Under the pieces are notes generated by a model, which was not told where the DNA came from, searched no databases, and was given only the letters and a program-made list of their open reading frames with translations. DNA of 64,000 nt from Bryobacterales bacterium KBS 96 (lineage in GTDB: Bacteria > Acidobacteriota > Terriglobia > Bryobacterales > Bryobacteraceae): positions 4,049,304-4,113,303 of the forward strand of contig KB906767.1 of NCBI GenBank assembly GCA_000381625.1. Direction: 5' to 3'. Of the stretch, positions 7,879-18,604 are shown piece by piece (within the stretch, counting starts at the first letter, position 1; each line of letters opens with the position of its first letter). A program made the translations under genes and the position numbers.

Positions 7879-9742
7879 CGGGCAATTCGATGTCGTCGTG
7901 ATTGGCTCAGGGTTGAGCGGCTCCATCGTCGCCGCCGAGTTGGGCAGCGCCGGTAAAAAAGTATTGGTGATTGAAGCCGGTCCGGCTGTGCCGGATAACC
8001 GCGGCGAGTACATGCAGAACTTTTACATGAACTCGTTGAAGGCGCCGGAGTCGGCGTACCCGCCGCTTACGCTCGATCCAGCGAACGAAGCCACCCCGCG
8101 CGCGACCATCGGCGGACTGATCAATTCGCAGAATCCGGCCAAGAGCTACTTAATCCAACCGCCGCCGAGCAAGATCCCGAACGCCAGCAGCCTTCCGTTC
8201 AGCAGCACCTACGAGCGTGTCGGCGGCGGCACGATGTGGCACTGGCTGGGGACGTCTCTGCGCCTGGTGCCGAACGATCTGCAGATGTATACGAAATACG
8301 GCGTATTCTCGAGCGACGCCGACTGGCCCATCGGCTACGACACGCTTTCGGGTTTGTACGAGAAAGCCGAAAGCGAGATCGGCGTATCGGCGAGCGTAGC
8401 CGAACAAGCGCCGCTGGGACCGTCAATCGGATTGAAGTACCGCCCTGGTTATCAATATCCGATGAATCCCATCCCGATGACCCTGGTAGACGAGGCAGTG
8501 AGCAAGGGATCGGAAGGCGTCGTCGTCGATTCCAAGCCGGTATTTGTCACGCCTACCCCGGCTGGCCGGAATTCACAACCCTATCAGAGCCGCCGAGTTT
8601 GTGCGGGCAACACCAATTGCATTCCCATCTGCCCGATTCAGGCCAAGTACGATCCGTCCGTTACGCTGGCGCGAGCGTTGAATACCGGCAACGTGACGGT
8701 TAGTTGGCAATCGGTCGCAACGAAGCTATTGACGGATGCGAGCGGCAAGATTTCGGGCGTTCAATACGTTACGTGGGACAAAGAATTGAACCCCACGAAA
8801 GGCGCCACTAAGACAGCACAAGGAGCGATGTATGTGCTGGCGGCCCACGCCATCGAGAACGCGAAGCTGCTGCTGCTTTCGAAATCGCCACAATTCCCGA
8901 ACGGCGTCGCCAATTTCAGCGATCAGGTCGGCCGCAACCTGATGGACCACGTGCTCTATCTCTCGTGGGCGCTGACGCCCGAAGGCCAGCCCGTGTATCC
9001 GTATCGAGGTCCGCTCGCGACAGCGGGTATCGAGAGCCTGCGCGATGGAGCGTTCCGCAGCCAGCGTGCGGCTTATCGGATCGAGATCGGCAACGAAGGC
9101 TGGAATTTTGCAATTGGCGATCCCAATACCACGGTTCTCGACTTCATCTACGGAAAAAATGAGTCGCGAACGAATCCGCCTGTTGCGCCGGGGCAGCCTG
9201 CCGGCAAGCCGGGTCCCGCTCTCGGCGGCCCCGCGCTTGCGATGGCTATCAACGACCGGCTCACACGGCAATTCCGGCTCGGCTGTCTCATCGAGCAGGC
9301 TCCCCAGGCTTCGAATTGCGTCACGCTCGATGAGAAGTATACGGACGGCCTCGGCCTGCCGCGGCCCAAAATCAACTACGGATTCGATGCGTACACGCTG
9401 GCCGGATTCAAGTCGGCGCGCCAGACTTGCAGCGCGGTCTATAAGGCGATGGGCGCTACTGAATTCACCGATTACTCGGGCAGAAAGGGGTCGCCGTCAT
9501 ACTTCGAAATTGACGGGGAAGCATACGCGTTCTTCGGGGCCGGCCACATCATAGGCACCCACCGCATGGGCAACAACAAAAAGCATTCGGTTGTCGACGC
9601 AAATCAAAAATCGCATGATCATGCGAATCTCTGGATCATGGGCAGCGGCAGTTTTCCGACCGAAGCCACCCCCAATCCCAGTCTCACCATCGCCGCTCTT
9701 GCGTTTGCAACCGCGGCGGATTTGAAATCTGCATTGAAATAA
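7859..9742 (+). CDS. GMC-family FAD dehydrogenase, catalytic subunit
   Basis: A 627-residue GMC oxidoreductase. The FAD-binding Rossmann motif VVVIGSGLSGSIVAAELG lies near residues 12-30, and the C-terminal active-site region has GAGHIIGTHRMG and later NPSLTIAALAFATAADL. Cys248, Cys254 and Cys258 (CAGNTNCIPICP) reproduce the C-x5-C-x3-C spacing of the 3Fe-4S site known from bacterial FAD-glucose dehydrogenase, so the enzyme probably passes electrons through a cluster to a cytochrome. The protein starts directly with the FAD fold and has no signal peptide. It overlaps the small-subunit gene by 20 bp. Likely substrate is a sugar, polyol or related alcohol; which one cannot be told. Confidence 0.88.
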   Translation: MEQNVDNGQFDVVVIGSGLSGSIVAAELGSAGKKVLVIEAGPAVPDNRGEYMQNFYMNSLKAPESAYPPLTLDPANEATPRATIGGLINSQNPAKSYLIQPPPSKIPNASSLPFSSTYERVGGGTMWHWLGTSLRLVPNDLQMYTKYGVFSSDADWPIGYDTLSGLYEKAESEIGVSASVAEQAPLGPSIGLKYRPGYQYPMNPIPMTLVDEAVSKGSEGVVVDSKPVFVTPTPAGRNSQPYQSRRVCAGNTNCIPICPIQAKYDPSVTLARALNTGNVTVSWQSVATKLLTDASGKISGVQYVTWDKELNPTKGATKTAQGAMYVLAAHAIENAKLLLLSKSPQFPNGVANFSDQVGRNLMDHVLYLSWALTPEGQPVYPYRGPLATAGIESLRDGAFRSQRAAYRIEIGNEGWNFAIGDPNTTVLDFIYGKNESRTNPPVAPGQPAGKPGPALGGPALAMAINDRLTRQFRLGCLIEQAPQASNCVTLDEKYTDGLGLPRPKINYGFDAYTLAGFKSARQTCSAVYKAMGATEFTDYSGRKGSPSYFEIDGEAYAFFGAGHIIGTHRMGNNKKHSVVDANQKSHDHANLWIMGSGSFPTEATPNPSLTIAALAFATAADLKSALK

Positions 9743-9756
9743 CTTCAGGAGCAAAG

Positions 9757-10581
9757 GTGCCCCAACCACTTCCTTCCATTCCGGCGGGCTTCGGCCTGCC
9801 ATTCTATTACTCGTCGCTGACTAACTTCGAAGTCTTGTATCTGGTGGATGCCGCGGCTCCGCGCAAATTTTTACAAGGCACGCATCTGGAATTAGCCACA
9901 TTCAACGGCAAGGCTTGCGTCTCGTTTAACCACCAGCTCTACACGGGACAATTTCCAACGGGCGCGGCCATCACCCAGGAAATTGAGCTGAACATCCTCG
10001 CAGTGCCAAAGGAGCTATGGCCTCTCGTCGCCGAGGTGAGTTTCGATCAATTTGTCAGCGGCGATGAACAGACCAAGTTCATGGGGAACCATCGCGTGTG
10101 GGTTCCGTGTGATGCCGATATTGCGATCAAAGCGGGTAAGGAGCTGTTCGGAGAGCCTAAATTCAAAACCAGCTTCACGATTTCAATTCCGTCGTTAAAC
10201 GATCCGAGCGTCACAACCTGGTCGGTCGTCTGCAACGATCCGGCTTCGCCCGAAACGGAAGAGTCATACATCTTTTCATGCAAGGCGGATCTTACCGGAC
10301 TTCCGGCAACGGCATCAAATCCGTCGCCTGTCACCGAATATGGGAAGCATCAGGACCGCCTGATCGGCTGCCGGTGGAACATCCTCGGAACGTTCGATAC
10401 TTACAAGCTCGATGCGAAATCGGCCCAACGCGTGAAGCTGTCGTTCGGCACAAGCTCGCATAAGATGCGTGCCGACATGCAGGAGTTAATCGGCTCGACG
10501 CCGGCGGCCTATGCACGCAGCTATCAATCCACCCCCGCGGCGATTCAGAGCAGAGCCTATTTTCCGGTGACGAAGGGATGA
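9757..10581 (+). CDS. Acetoacetate-decarboxylase-like protein
   Basis: A 274-residue cytoplasmic-looking protein starting at GTG with AGGAGC upstream. The region AGKELFGEPKFKTSF matches the acetoacetate decarboxylase family segment that holds the Schiff-base lysine; Lys135 would be that residue. In true decarboxylases a second lysine follows it, whereas here it is Phe136. Other family features are the upstream YLVDAAAPRKFL and a beta-rich C-terminal half. This family also includes members that use the lysine for aldol or dehydration chemistry rather than decarboxylation. It sits between the dehydrogenase and the second cytochrome-like gene; it could act on the keto product of the dehydrogenase. 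Function is inferred only. Confidence 0.65.
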   Translation: MPQPLPSIPAGFGLPFYYSSLTNFEVLYLVDAAAPRKFLQGTHLELATFNGKACVSFNHQLYTGQFPTGAAITQEIELNILAVPKELWPLVAEVSFDQFVSGDEQTKFMGNHRVWVPCDADIAIKAGKELFGEPKFKTSFTISIPSLNDPSVTTWSVVCNDPASPETEESYIFSCKADLTGLPATASNPSPVTEYGKHQDRLIGCRWNILGTFDTYKLDAKSAQRVKLSFGTSSHKMRADMQELIGSTPAAYARSYQSTPAAIQSRAYFPVTKG

Positions 10582-10598
10582 AAGGCCAGGGGAGACGA

Positions 10599-12053
10599 AT
10601 GAATTCACGTTTGCGCAACATCAGCTTGTTGTTGGCAGGCTCGGTGGCACTGGCAGGATCTGCGTTCGCGCAGAATACTCCCGACTACGGTCCGTTGAAG
10701 CCCGTGCTAAAGGGAGACATGCCGGGCGTTGTGCCGGCATTTCCGTTCGCGGCCGCGCCCGTCGATACCCGGCCGATGTTCGACTATTTTATGTGGCAGA
10801 ACTTCATTGCCGCGATGTGGCCCGCACAGCCTGGCAGCCATGGCCAGCCGCTCCAGCCGGATAATCCGAACATCTTCAGAAACCCTCCCGCGAACACGCA
10901 GCCTGTCTGGCTCGGTTGGAAAACCGCTTACGAACTGTTTCCGCAGAATGGCAGCGCTCCTCCGGCATGGGATCAGTCGGGCAACACGAATGTCTGCCGC
11001 GGAGTATCCGCAAGCGATACGCGGCCGGTGTTGATGATGGTTAGCAAATTCGGCACAGTTGCCGAGGAATTGAACCAGGCGTTTGCCGGACCGCTGCCGG
11101 ATCAGACCGGGTTGTTTACTCGCTATGAAGTGCGCGTGGACCGGCCTTATTACGATTATGTCCGGGCCCGCAAACTTTACAACCGGTCGAACTGGCCGAC
11201 AGGCAAGCAGCCGCCAATTGTCCTTCCGGCGAGTTCCGACTCGGCCCTTGGCTCGATCGAGGTGAAGGGGGCCTGGCGCGATCTGTCGAAAGTGCCGGAG
11301 CGTTTTCAGAAGCGATTCTACACGGAGCTTGCATTGGTCGCGGTGCCGGATACCTGCTCCATCGACCCCGGCACGCAACGCGTAGTTTGCGATTGCAGGT
11401 CGATCAAGGCGGGCCTTGTAGGCTTCCATATCGCTCATAAAACACAGCAATTCCCGCAATGGGTTTGGAGCACATTCGAACAGGTCGACAATTTGGGCGA
11501 AGACCCCACCACTCCGAAAGACATGCAGCCTTCCTATTACGATCCCGACTACTACAAGAAGTACGGCGGCCCACGCAGCAATCCGCCGGACCATCCGGGA
11601 GCGAGCCGTGTTCCAAAAGCGGATGATTTCGACCACACGCCGGTAAACGTCGTGCGCCTGTCTCAGATTCCGAGCACGCCGGCGGGTAACTCCACCATGG
11701 ATTTCAATCAACGCTATCGGGCTTTGATGAAGGGAACCGTATGGGAGAACTACGTTCTGATCGGAACGCAGTGGTCCACGCTGCCGTCCTGGCCGCCGCA
11801 AACGCCTAAGTCGGATTTCGGTTGTGAAGACGGCACGCTGCCGACCGCTGGCGGTCTGGCGTTTCCCGCCTGTGGGGTCTCGAACATCACTATGGAAACG
11901 TATCACCAGCTCGACAGTTGCCAGAACTGCCACCAAGGCGCGCAGCGATCGGGCGCCGATTTCAGTTGGATTCTCGCGAACCGCGCCTACACACCGGGTG
12001 GGACCACCAACAGCATTATTAACGGGCTGAAGACTCTTCCCGTGAAAAAGTGA
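10599..12053 (+). CDS. Exported monohaem cytochrome-like protein (cassette protein 5)
   Basis: I place the start at ATG 10599, preceded by GGGGAGA; the in-frame ATG at 10578 overlaps the previous stop but lacks this site. A clean signal peptide follows (ISLLLAGSVALAGSAFA, cleavage after AFA). The protein is a paralogue of the first gene of the operon: DYFMWQNFIAAMWP compares with DIFSWDSFIAANWP, and GLVGFHIAHK and PQWVWSTFEQVDN are shared. One haem motif, CQNCH, lies near the C-terminus (about residue 440). A second Cys-rich stretch (VVCDCRS) lies in mid-protein. No known enzymatic domain. Periplasmic electron transfer or a structural role beside the flavoprotein is an inference. Confidence 0.75.
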   Translation: MNSRLRNISLLLAGSVALAGSAFAQNTPDYGPLKPVLKGDMPGVVPAFPFAAAPVDTRPMFDYFMWQNFIAAMWPAQPGSHGQPLQPDNPNIFRNPPANTQPVWLGWKTAYELFPQNGSAPPAWDQSGNTNVCRGVSASDTRPVLMMVSKFGTVAEELNQAFAGPLPDQTGLFTRYEVRVDRPYYDYVRARKLYNRSNWPTGKQPPIVLPASSDSALGSIEVKGAWRDLSKVPERFQKRFYTELALVAVPDTCSIDPGTQRVVCDCRSIKAGLVGFHIAHKTQQFPQWVWSTFEQVDNLGEDPTTPKDMQPSYYDPDYYKKYGGPRSNPPDHPGASRVPKADDFDHTPVNVVRLSQIPSTPAGNSTMDFNQRYRALMKGTVWENYVLIGTQWSTLPSWPPQTPKSDFGCEDGTLPTAGGLAFPACGVSNITMETYHQLDSCQNCHQGAQRSGADFSWILANRAYTPGGTTNSIINGLKTLPVKK

Positions 12054-12066
12054 GGACGAAACGACG

Positions 12067-13440
12067 ATGACCTCGAAGTTATTATTAACTGCGTTGGCGG
12101 CGAGTCTGTTGTTGCCCGTTGTCCAAGCTCAGGATGCGGCAGCTCAGGACACTGCGGCGCTTGCATATCGAAATGCGGTTGAAACGCCTCCTCCGGGGTG
12201 GACCGGACCTGTATTTCGTTTGAGTCATGATTATCCAACGCAAGCTCCCGCCGCCTGTGGCGTGAAGGACTGTCCGTGGCTCGCCACAAATCCGAGCATG
12301 TTCAACCAGGCGCCGGGAAGCAGCGTTCCTGTATGGGACGCACAATGGTCGGCCTACATGAAGAAGATCTTCGACTACATAAAAGAGGGTCAGGACCCGA
12401 TGCTCTCGAATCAGAAAGGCTGGAACGTCGAGGTCGGCGGCAATACGCGCTGGTATCACGTGCCTTGGATGTCATACGATCCCACTCGCGGCCGCGAATT
12501 TGTGCATGGGCTCACCAACGAGCGCACCGCGACGATCAGCGACTTCCATAAGCCGCTGGAGCATCACTTCGGGCTCAACTCGCTGCAGGCCTCCGTAAAT
12601 CCCAACGCGAAGTTCGAGACGTGGGCTTTCGGCGTCTATAACGATTACGGCGCTTATTCGATCGGTAAGAGCTGGGATAAAAACGGTCTGCCGCAAGTTG
12701 CGTCCTACGATGGAGTGCGTACGCCCGCGGGCCTGCCTTTCCCTACCGGCACAGTTGTCGCAAAACTCCTGTTCACAACAGCAACGGAAAAAGATGCTCC
12801 GTACCTGAAAGGATCTCCGGCCTGGCAGGCGGATCGTCATGTGATGAACGGCCAGAACCCTACCTGCGAGCGCAAGGTGCAGATTGTTCACCTAGTGCAG
12901 ATGGACATCGCGGTGGTGGACCCGAATTCTCCCGGCCGCTGGATATTCGGAACTTACATTTGGGACGGCAATCGTCCGGGCAAAACGGCATGGGATCATC
13001 TGGTTCCGGTCGGTCTGCAATGGGGCGCCGATCCGTGGACATTCCCGGCCGTTCCGCGCGCGGAAAGCATTCCGGTCAGGCAGAGCGTGTTAAATCCGCG
13101 GCGACCGAACGCGCAAGCCGGATGCCAGGGTCGCCTCGCCGGGCCGGTGGACAACAAGCAGGCATCCTGCGTTTCCTGCCACGGAGGCGCGTTTGCTTCC
13201 ACTTCGAGCGCGTTGTCCGTGCCGACAGGTACGCCGCCCATCTTTGGCTTTCCCGGCCTTTGTACGCAGTATTCGCTCGAAAATGCGCAGTATTTCAACA
13301 ACGTGCAGTTTCCGCAGGGTTACACCGGCGGCCAGTATCCGGACGTGATGAACCTGGATACGTCGTTGCAGTTGCAGGTGTCGTTCTTCCAATACGCGCA
13401 GTACAAACATACGGGAAAGCCGGCAGCCTGCACTCAGTAA
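12067..13440 (+). CDS. Exported monohaem cytochrome-like protein (cassette protein 6)
   Basis: Last gene of the operon, 13 bp after the previous stop with GAGGA upstream. The N-terminus is a signal peptide (LLLTALAASLLLPVVQAQ). The 457-residue protein has one haem motif, CVSCH, around residue 360, again toward the C-terminus as in the two other haem proteins of the operon, but its body is more diverged: it has GRWIFGTYIWDGNRPGKTAW and WDHLVPVGLQWG instead of the GLVGFHIAHK block. Cysteine pairs elsewhere (CGVKDC, CERK) may form disulfides. No recognised enzymatic family. It probably belongs to the same complex or pathway as its neighbours. Confidence 0.72.
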   Translation: MTSKLLLTALAASLLLPVVQAQDAAAQDTAALAYRNAVETPPPGWTGPVFRLSHDYPTQAPAACGVKDCPWLATNPSMFNQAPGSSVPVWDAQWSAYMKKIFDYIKEGQDPMLSNQKGWNVEVGGNTRWYHVPWMSYDPTRGREFVHGLTNERTATISDFHKPLEHHFGLNSLQASVNPNAKFETWAFGVYNDYGAYSIGKSWDKNGLPQVASYDGVRTPAGLPFPTGTVVAKLLFTTATEKDAPYLKGSPAWQADRHVMNGQNPTCERKVQIVHLVQMDIAVVDPNSPGRWIFGTYIWDGNRPGKTAWDHLVPVGLQWGADPWTFPAVPRAESIPVRQSVLNPRRPNAQAGCQGRLAGPVDNKQASCVSCHGGAFASTSSALSVPTGTPPIFGFPGLCTQYSLENAQYFNNVQFPQGYTGGQYPDVMNLDTSLQLQVSFFQYAQYKHTGKPAACTQ

Positions 13441-13638
13441 TTTGCAATCCCCAAACGGAGCAGCCACATTTGCGTTCGCGGCTTGTTCGGCAGTCGAACC
13501 CGCTTGCTTGCGCAAGGCGGCTCTGAGTCGAGGCAATTTGCAAACAGAGCCGCCGCACGCCAGTGCGCGGGTTTCACGGTTGTCGAAAAATCCCGCCTAC
13601 GCATGTGTCTCCGTATGGTGGCCGTAAATCCGTGCCGC

Positions 13639-15042
13639 CTACACCGGATGATCGACGATTTCCTCTTTCGCGTTATCCCAATAGAGCCGCTTGCCCGACC
13701 ATAGCGACTGCGCCGCCATAATGCAGACAATCGCGTGCGAAAAGCCGTGGTCGACCGTGGCATTGGGCTGCTTGCGATCGCGCATGGCGTTCAGCCAATG
13801 CATCAGATGATCCACGTCGTCGTCGCTCGGACCGTTTGAATTGGGCGGCGGCGCGTTTGGCACGTGGACGATCTCGGCCTTCTCCCCTTCCGGTCCCATG
13901 CCCGGAGGGGCCGTGTAGGTCGGCATGCGCCGTTCTGCTTGCCGATTGCCGCCTTCATTAGTAAGCAGAAACAGCGAAGCGCCTTCGCCGCCGTAGTTCT
14001 CAAGCGTGCCGTCGCGGCCCTGAATGCGGCTGAAGCTGCGATAGCTGTTTGAAAACGTTGTCGAATACGTGTAGATGAAACCCTTGGGATAGAGCAGGGT
14101 AACCGTAGCGTTGTCGGGATTCTCGCGGCCGTCTTTCCAGGTAAGAACGGCGCCCGTGGCGACAGCGCTCACCGGATACGACGAGTCCGTCCACAGGTGA
14201 ACCAGATCGCTGCCGTGGCTCAACCATTGGTCGAAAATGCCGGACGAGAAATCCTTGTATAAGCGGAACTCGAGATACACATGCGGATCGAACGGGCGAT
14301 ACGGCTTTCCAAGCAGCCAGCGTTTCCAGTCGGTATCTTCTTCCTTTAGTAGGGTCGGGCTCTTGCCGTCATCGTAGTGCCGGATGTAACGCCAGCGGGG
14401 CTGGTTCACGTTCCATTCCTGCGTGATTTTGACAACGTCGCCGATCCGGCCGGATTGAATGATGTCGCGCACGGCCAGAGGATACGGTTCGCTGCGGTGC
14501 TGCGTGCCCATTTGCACGATCTGCTTTGAACCTTTTACTGTGTCGCGGGCGGCCTTCGCTTCTTCCAGTACGTTCGCGAAGGGCTTTTCGACGTAACAGT
14601 CCTTTCCGGCTTTCACCACTTCGATGCACAACTTCGCATGCTGGAAGTCGCCGGTTGCGATCATGACGCCGTCGATATCGGGCTTCGCGAGCATCTCTTC
14701 CGAATACTTGTAAGTGGCCGGAGCCGTGCCGAAGAAATCCTTCACCTGGGCGGCGCGAGCCTCGCGCGCGAGGCTCCAAATATCGCATACGGCCGTCACT
14801 TCGACAGGAGTGCGTTCCGATGCCATGTGCACCATGTGGACGTGGCCCCGGCTCCGGCCTCCGCAGCCGAGTTGACCGATACGGATGCGGTCGTTCGCGC
14901 CCGCCACACGTGCGTAAGAGCGGGCCGATAGAGCAGTTGCGGAACCCGCCAGGACAACATTGCCTGCCCGTTTCAGGAATTGCCTCCGGTCCACTTCGCC
15001 CAATTGATTTGTCGCCGTTTCTCTTTCGTTGGCCGGATCCAT
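13639..15042 (-). CDS. Gfo/Idh/MocA-family oxidoreductase, Tat-exported
   Basis: A 467-residue NAD(P)-dependent oxidoreductase. The Tat signal RRQFLKRAGNVVLAGSATA precedes the Rossmann fold (RIRIGQLGCGGRSRGH). The central motif CYVEKPFANVLEEAKA contains the EKP catalytic Lys of the family, and a second-domain region has QWLSHGSDLVHLW with a conserved His. Secreted Gfo/Idh/MocA proteins are common in acidobacteria and planctomycetes and are thought to act on sugars released outside the cell; some act as glycoside-cleaving enzymes through redox chemistry. It is transcribed alone, converging with the dehydrogenase operon across about 200 bp with no obvious terminator. Confidence 0.9.
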   Translation of the reverse strand: MDPANERETATNQLGEVDRRQFLKRAGNVVLAGSATALSARSYARVAGANDRIRIGQLGCGGRSRGHVHMVHMASERTPVEVTAVCDIWSLAREARAAQVKDFFGTAPATYKYSEEMLAKPDIDGVMIATGDFQHAKLCIEVVKAGKDCYVEKPFANVLEEAKAARDTVKGSKQIVQMGTQHRSEPYPLAVRDIIQSGRIGDVVKITQEWNVNQPRWRYIRHYDDGKSPTLLKEEDTDWKRWLLGKPYRPFDPHVYLEFRLYKDFSSGIFDQWLSHGSDLVHLWTDSSYPVSAVATGAVLTWKDGRENPDNATVTLLYPKGFIYTYSTTFSNSYRSFSRIQGRDGTLENYGGEGASLFLLTNEGGNRQAERRMPTYTAPPGMGPEGEKAEIVHVPNAPPPNSNGPSDDDVDHLMHWLNAMRDRKQPNATVDHGFSHAIVCIMAAQSLWSGKRLYWDNAKEEIVDHPV

Positions 15043-15163
15043 AAAACGTCACCTTTCCTGAAAGCTAATGCGGCTTTGCGCCGTCAACACAGGCGATTAT
15101 ATCGCCTACATGGGTTACGTTCCCGCCGGGTCGCGGCGCTGAGAGGTGCTTGATTGCACCGGC

Positions 15164-15183
15164 GGTCGAGGCGTGCCTCGACC
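15164..15183. repeat. 20-bp palindrome, GAGGC-type repeat copy 1
   Basis: GGTCGAGGC, a GT spacer, and GCCTCGACC form a perfect 9-bp inverted repeat in the gap between pgm and the Gfo/Idh gene. The core CGAGGCRTGC plus its complement also occurs at 22240-22283, so it is probably a dispersed palindromic element. It could also form a hairpin at transcript ends. Confidence 0.5.
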
Positions 15184-15212
15184 CTATAACAGGCCTGTCG
15201 ACAGCCGCTAAT

Positions 15213-16871
15213 TCATGCTGCCCCCGCCGCGCTGGCAAACGTCCGCGAGATCAGCTCCCGCGCCTCATTCTGAATGCGCCGTAGATGGTCCTCGCCGAGA
15301 AAGCTCTCCGCATAAATCTTGTAGACGTCTTCCGTACCCGACGGGCGGGCGGCGAACCAGCCGTTCTTCGTAACCACTTTCAACCCGCCGATGGGAGCAT
15401 CGTTGCCGGGCGCACGAATCAGCATGGCTTCGATCTTTTCGCCCGCGAGTTCGGTCGCCTTCACCTGCTCGGGTGAAAGCTTCTGCAGCACGGCTTTTTG
15501 CTTGGAAGTCGCAGGTGCATCGATGCGCTGGTAAACGGGCGAGCCGAATCGCTCGGTGAGCGCGCGGTAATGCTCGCCTGGATCGCGGCGCGTTGTCGCT
15601 GTGATTTCGGCGGACAGCAGGCCAAGGATCAGGCCGTCTTTATCGGTGCTCCACGGGCCGCCCTTGCGGCGCAAGAACGATGCGCCCGCGCTCTCTTCTC
15701 CTCCGAAGCCGAGCGACCCATTGAGCAAGCCATCGACAAACCATTTGAAGCCGACCGGAACTTCAACGAGGCGCCTGCCGAGGGCTCCGGCAACGCGATC
15801 GATGATGCTGCTCGATACGAGAGTCTTGCCGATGCCCGCATCGCTGCGCCATCCCGGCCGGTTCTCGAAGAGATATTGAATCGCCACGGCCAGATAGTGA
15901 TTGGGATTCAGCAACCCGGCGCCGCGCGTCACAACGCCGTGGCGGTCGTGATCCGTGTCGCAGGCGAACGCCACATCGAAGCGATCCTTCAACGCGATCA
16001 GCGCTGCCATGGCGTACGGCGAGGAACAATCCATACGAATTTTGCCGTCCCAATCGAGCGTCATAAACCGGAACGTAGGGTCGACACTCGTATTGACCAC
16101 TTCCAGATCCAGCCGGTATTGTTCGGCGATGCGCGGCCAATAGGCAACGCCGGCGCCCCCCAAAGGGTCGACGCCCAGCTTCAGCTTCGCGGCGGAAATG
16201 GAGCCCATGTCGATGACATCGCCAAGATCGTTCACATAGGTCGAGATGTAATCGTAGCGATGCACGCTGGACGCTTTAATCGCTTTCTCGTACGTTACGC
16301 GCTTCACGCCGCTTAATTTCGCGGCGATCAACTCGTTCGCACGATCCTGAATCCACTTGGTGGCGCTGGTGTCGGCCGGGCCGCCTGAAGGTGGATTGTA
16401 TTTGAAGCCGCCGTCCTCCGGTGGATTATGAGACGGCGTGATGACGATGCCATCGGCCAGCCCGTCTTTCCGATCGCGGTTGTAGGTCAGGATGGCGTGC
16501 GACAGCGACGGCGTTGGTGTATAGCCGAGGTCCTGATCGATCATCACATCGACGCCATTGGCGGCCAGCACTTCGAGTGCGGTGGCGAACGCCGGTTCGG
16601 AGAGGCCGTGCGTATCCATGCCGAGAAACAGCGGGCCTGTCGTTCCCTCCTGCTGCCGGTACGCGCAGATCGCCTGGGTAATAGCAAGAATGTGATCCTC
16701 ATTGAAACTGCCGGCAAACGACGATCCCCGGTGCCCCGAGGTGCCGAACGCGACGCGCTGCTCCCGGTTCGCCGGATCGGGATGCAGGGCATAGTAGGAC
16801 GTGATCAATCGAGGGACGTTCACCAGGCTCGCCGGATCGGCGGGTTTGCCCGCGCGTGGGTCGACACTCAT
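15213..16871 (-). CDS. pgm: Phosphoglucomutase, alpha-D-glucose-phosphate specific
   Basis: A 552-residue enzyme that interconverts glucose 1-phosphate and glucose 6-phosphate in the cytoplasm, linking glycogen, trehalose and cell-wall sugar synthesis with glycolysis. All four family loops are present: the phosphoserine loop [10 protein letters not shown], the metal-binding loop CDTDHDRHG, the sugar-binding loop [12 protein letters not shown], and the phosphate-binding loop [16 protein letters not shown]. The N-terminus ([17 protein letters not shown]) and the length match the bacterial Pgm subfamily of E. coli rather than the PgcA or ManB subfamilies. It lies 69 bp downstream of recQ in the opposite genomic order (recQ starts at 18431), both on the minus strand... 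that is, pgm is upstream in coordinate and downstream in no shared operon is certain. Confidence 0.95.
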   Translation of the reverse strand: MSVDPRAGKPADPASLVNVPRLITSYYALHPDPANREQRVAFGTSGHRGSSFAGSFNEDHILAITQAICAYRQQEGTTGPLFLGMDTHGLSEPAFATALEVLAANGVDVMIDQDLGYTPTPSLSHAILTYNRDRKDGLADGIVITPSHNPPEDGGFKYNPPSGGPADTSATKWIQDRANELIAAKLSGVKRVTYEKAIKASSVHRYDYISTYVNDLGDVIDMGSISAAKLKLGVDPLGGAGVAYWPRIAEQYRLDLEVVNTSVDPTFRFMTLDWDGKIRMDCSSPYAMAALIALKDRFDVAFACDTDHDRHGVVTRGAGLLNPNHYLAVAIQYLFENRPGWRSDAGIGKTLVSSSIIDRVAGALGRRLVEVPVGFKWFVDGLLNGSLGFGGEESAGASFLRRKGGPWSTDKDGLILGLLSAEITATTRRDPGEHYRALTERFGSPVYQRIDAPATSKQKAVLQKLSPEQVKATELAGEKIEAMLIRAPGNDAPIGGLKVVTKNGWFAARPSGTEDVYKIYAESFLGEDHLRRIQNEARELISRTFASAAGAA

Positions 16872-16940
16872 GTTTGTTCTCCGAAGGACATCATGGCATG
16901 AAGCTTAATAGGCTTCTGAGATACGATCGATAATCTGGCG

Positions 16941-18431
<1,491 letters not shown>

Positions 18432-18604
18432 CCATTCATCAGAATAGTGGAAACCGGTAAATCCACTGCGATGAGCAAAAGGGGACTGGCGAGTATTCGG
18501 CGCTGTCTGCCGAATCCGACGCCGGTCTCCGTTCCCCGTGCGGCCCCGAGCATAAAGAAACGGCAGTGGCCGCCGATAGGAATAGCAGGAGCCTTAATTC
18601 AGAC

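Noticed and set aside
10707-11936. A 409-codon open frame antisense to the second haem protein gene
   Set aside because: It is the reverse complement of a gene with signal peptide and CxxCH motif; the frame has no ribosome-binding site or family resemblance and is expected from the GC-rich codon use.
15498-16316. A 272-codon plus-strand open frame inside pgm
   Set aside because: It is antisense to all conserved phosphoglucomutase loops and has no independent evidence.
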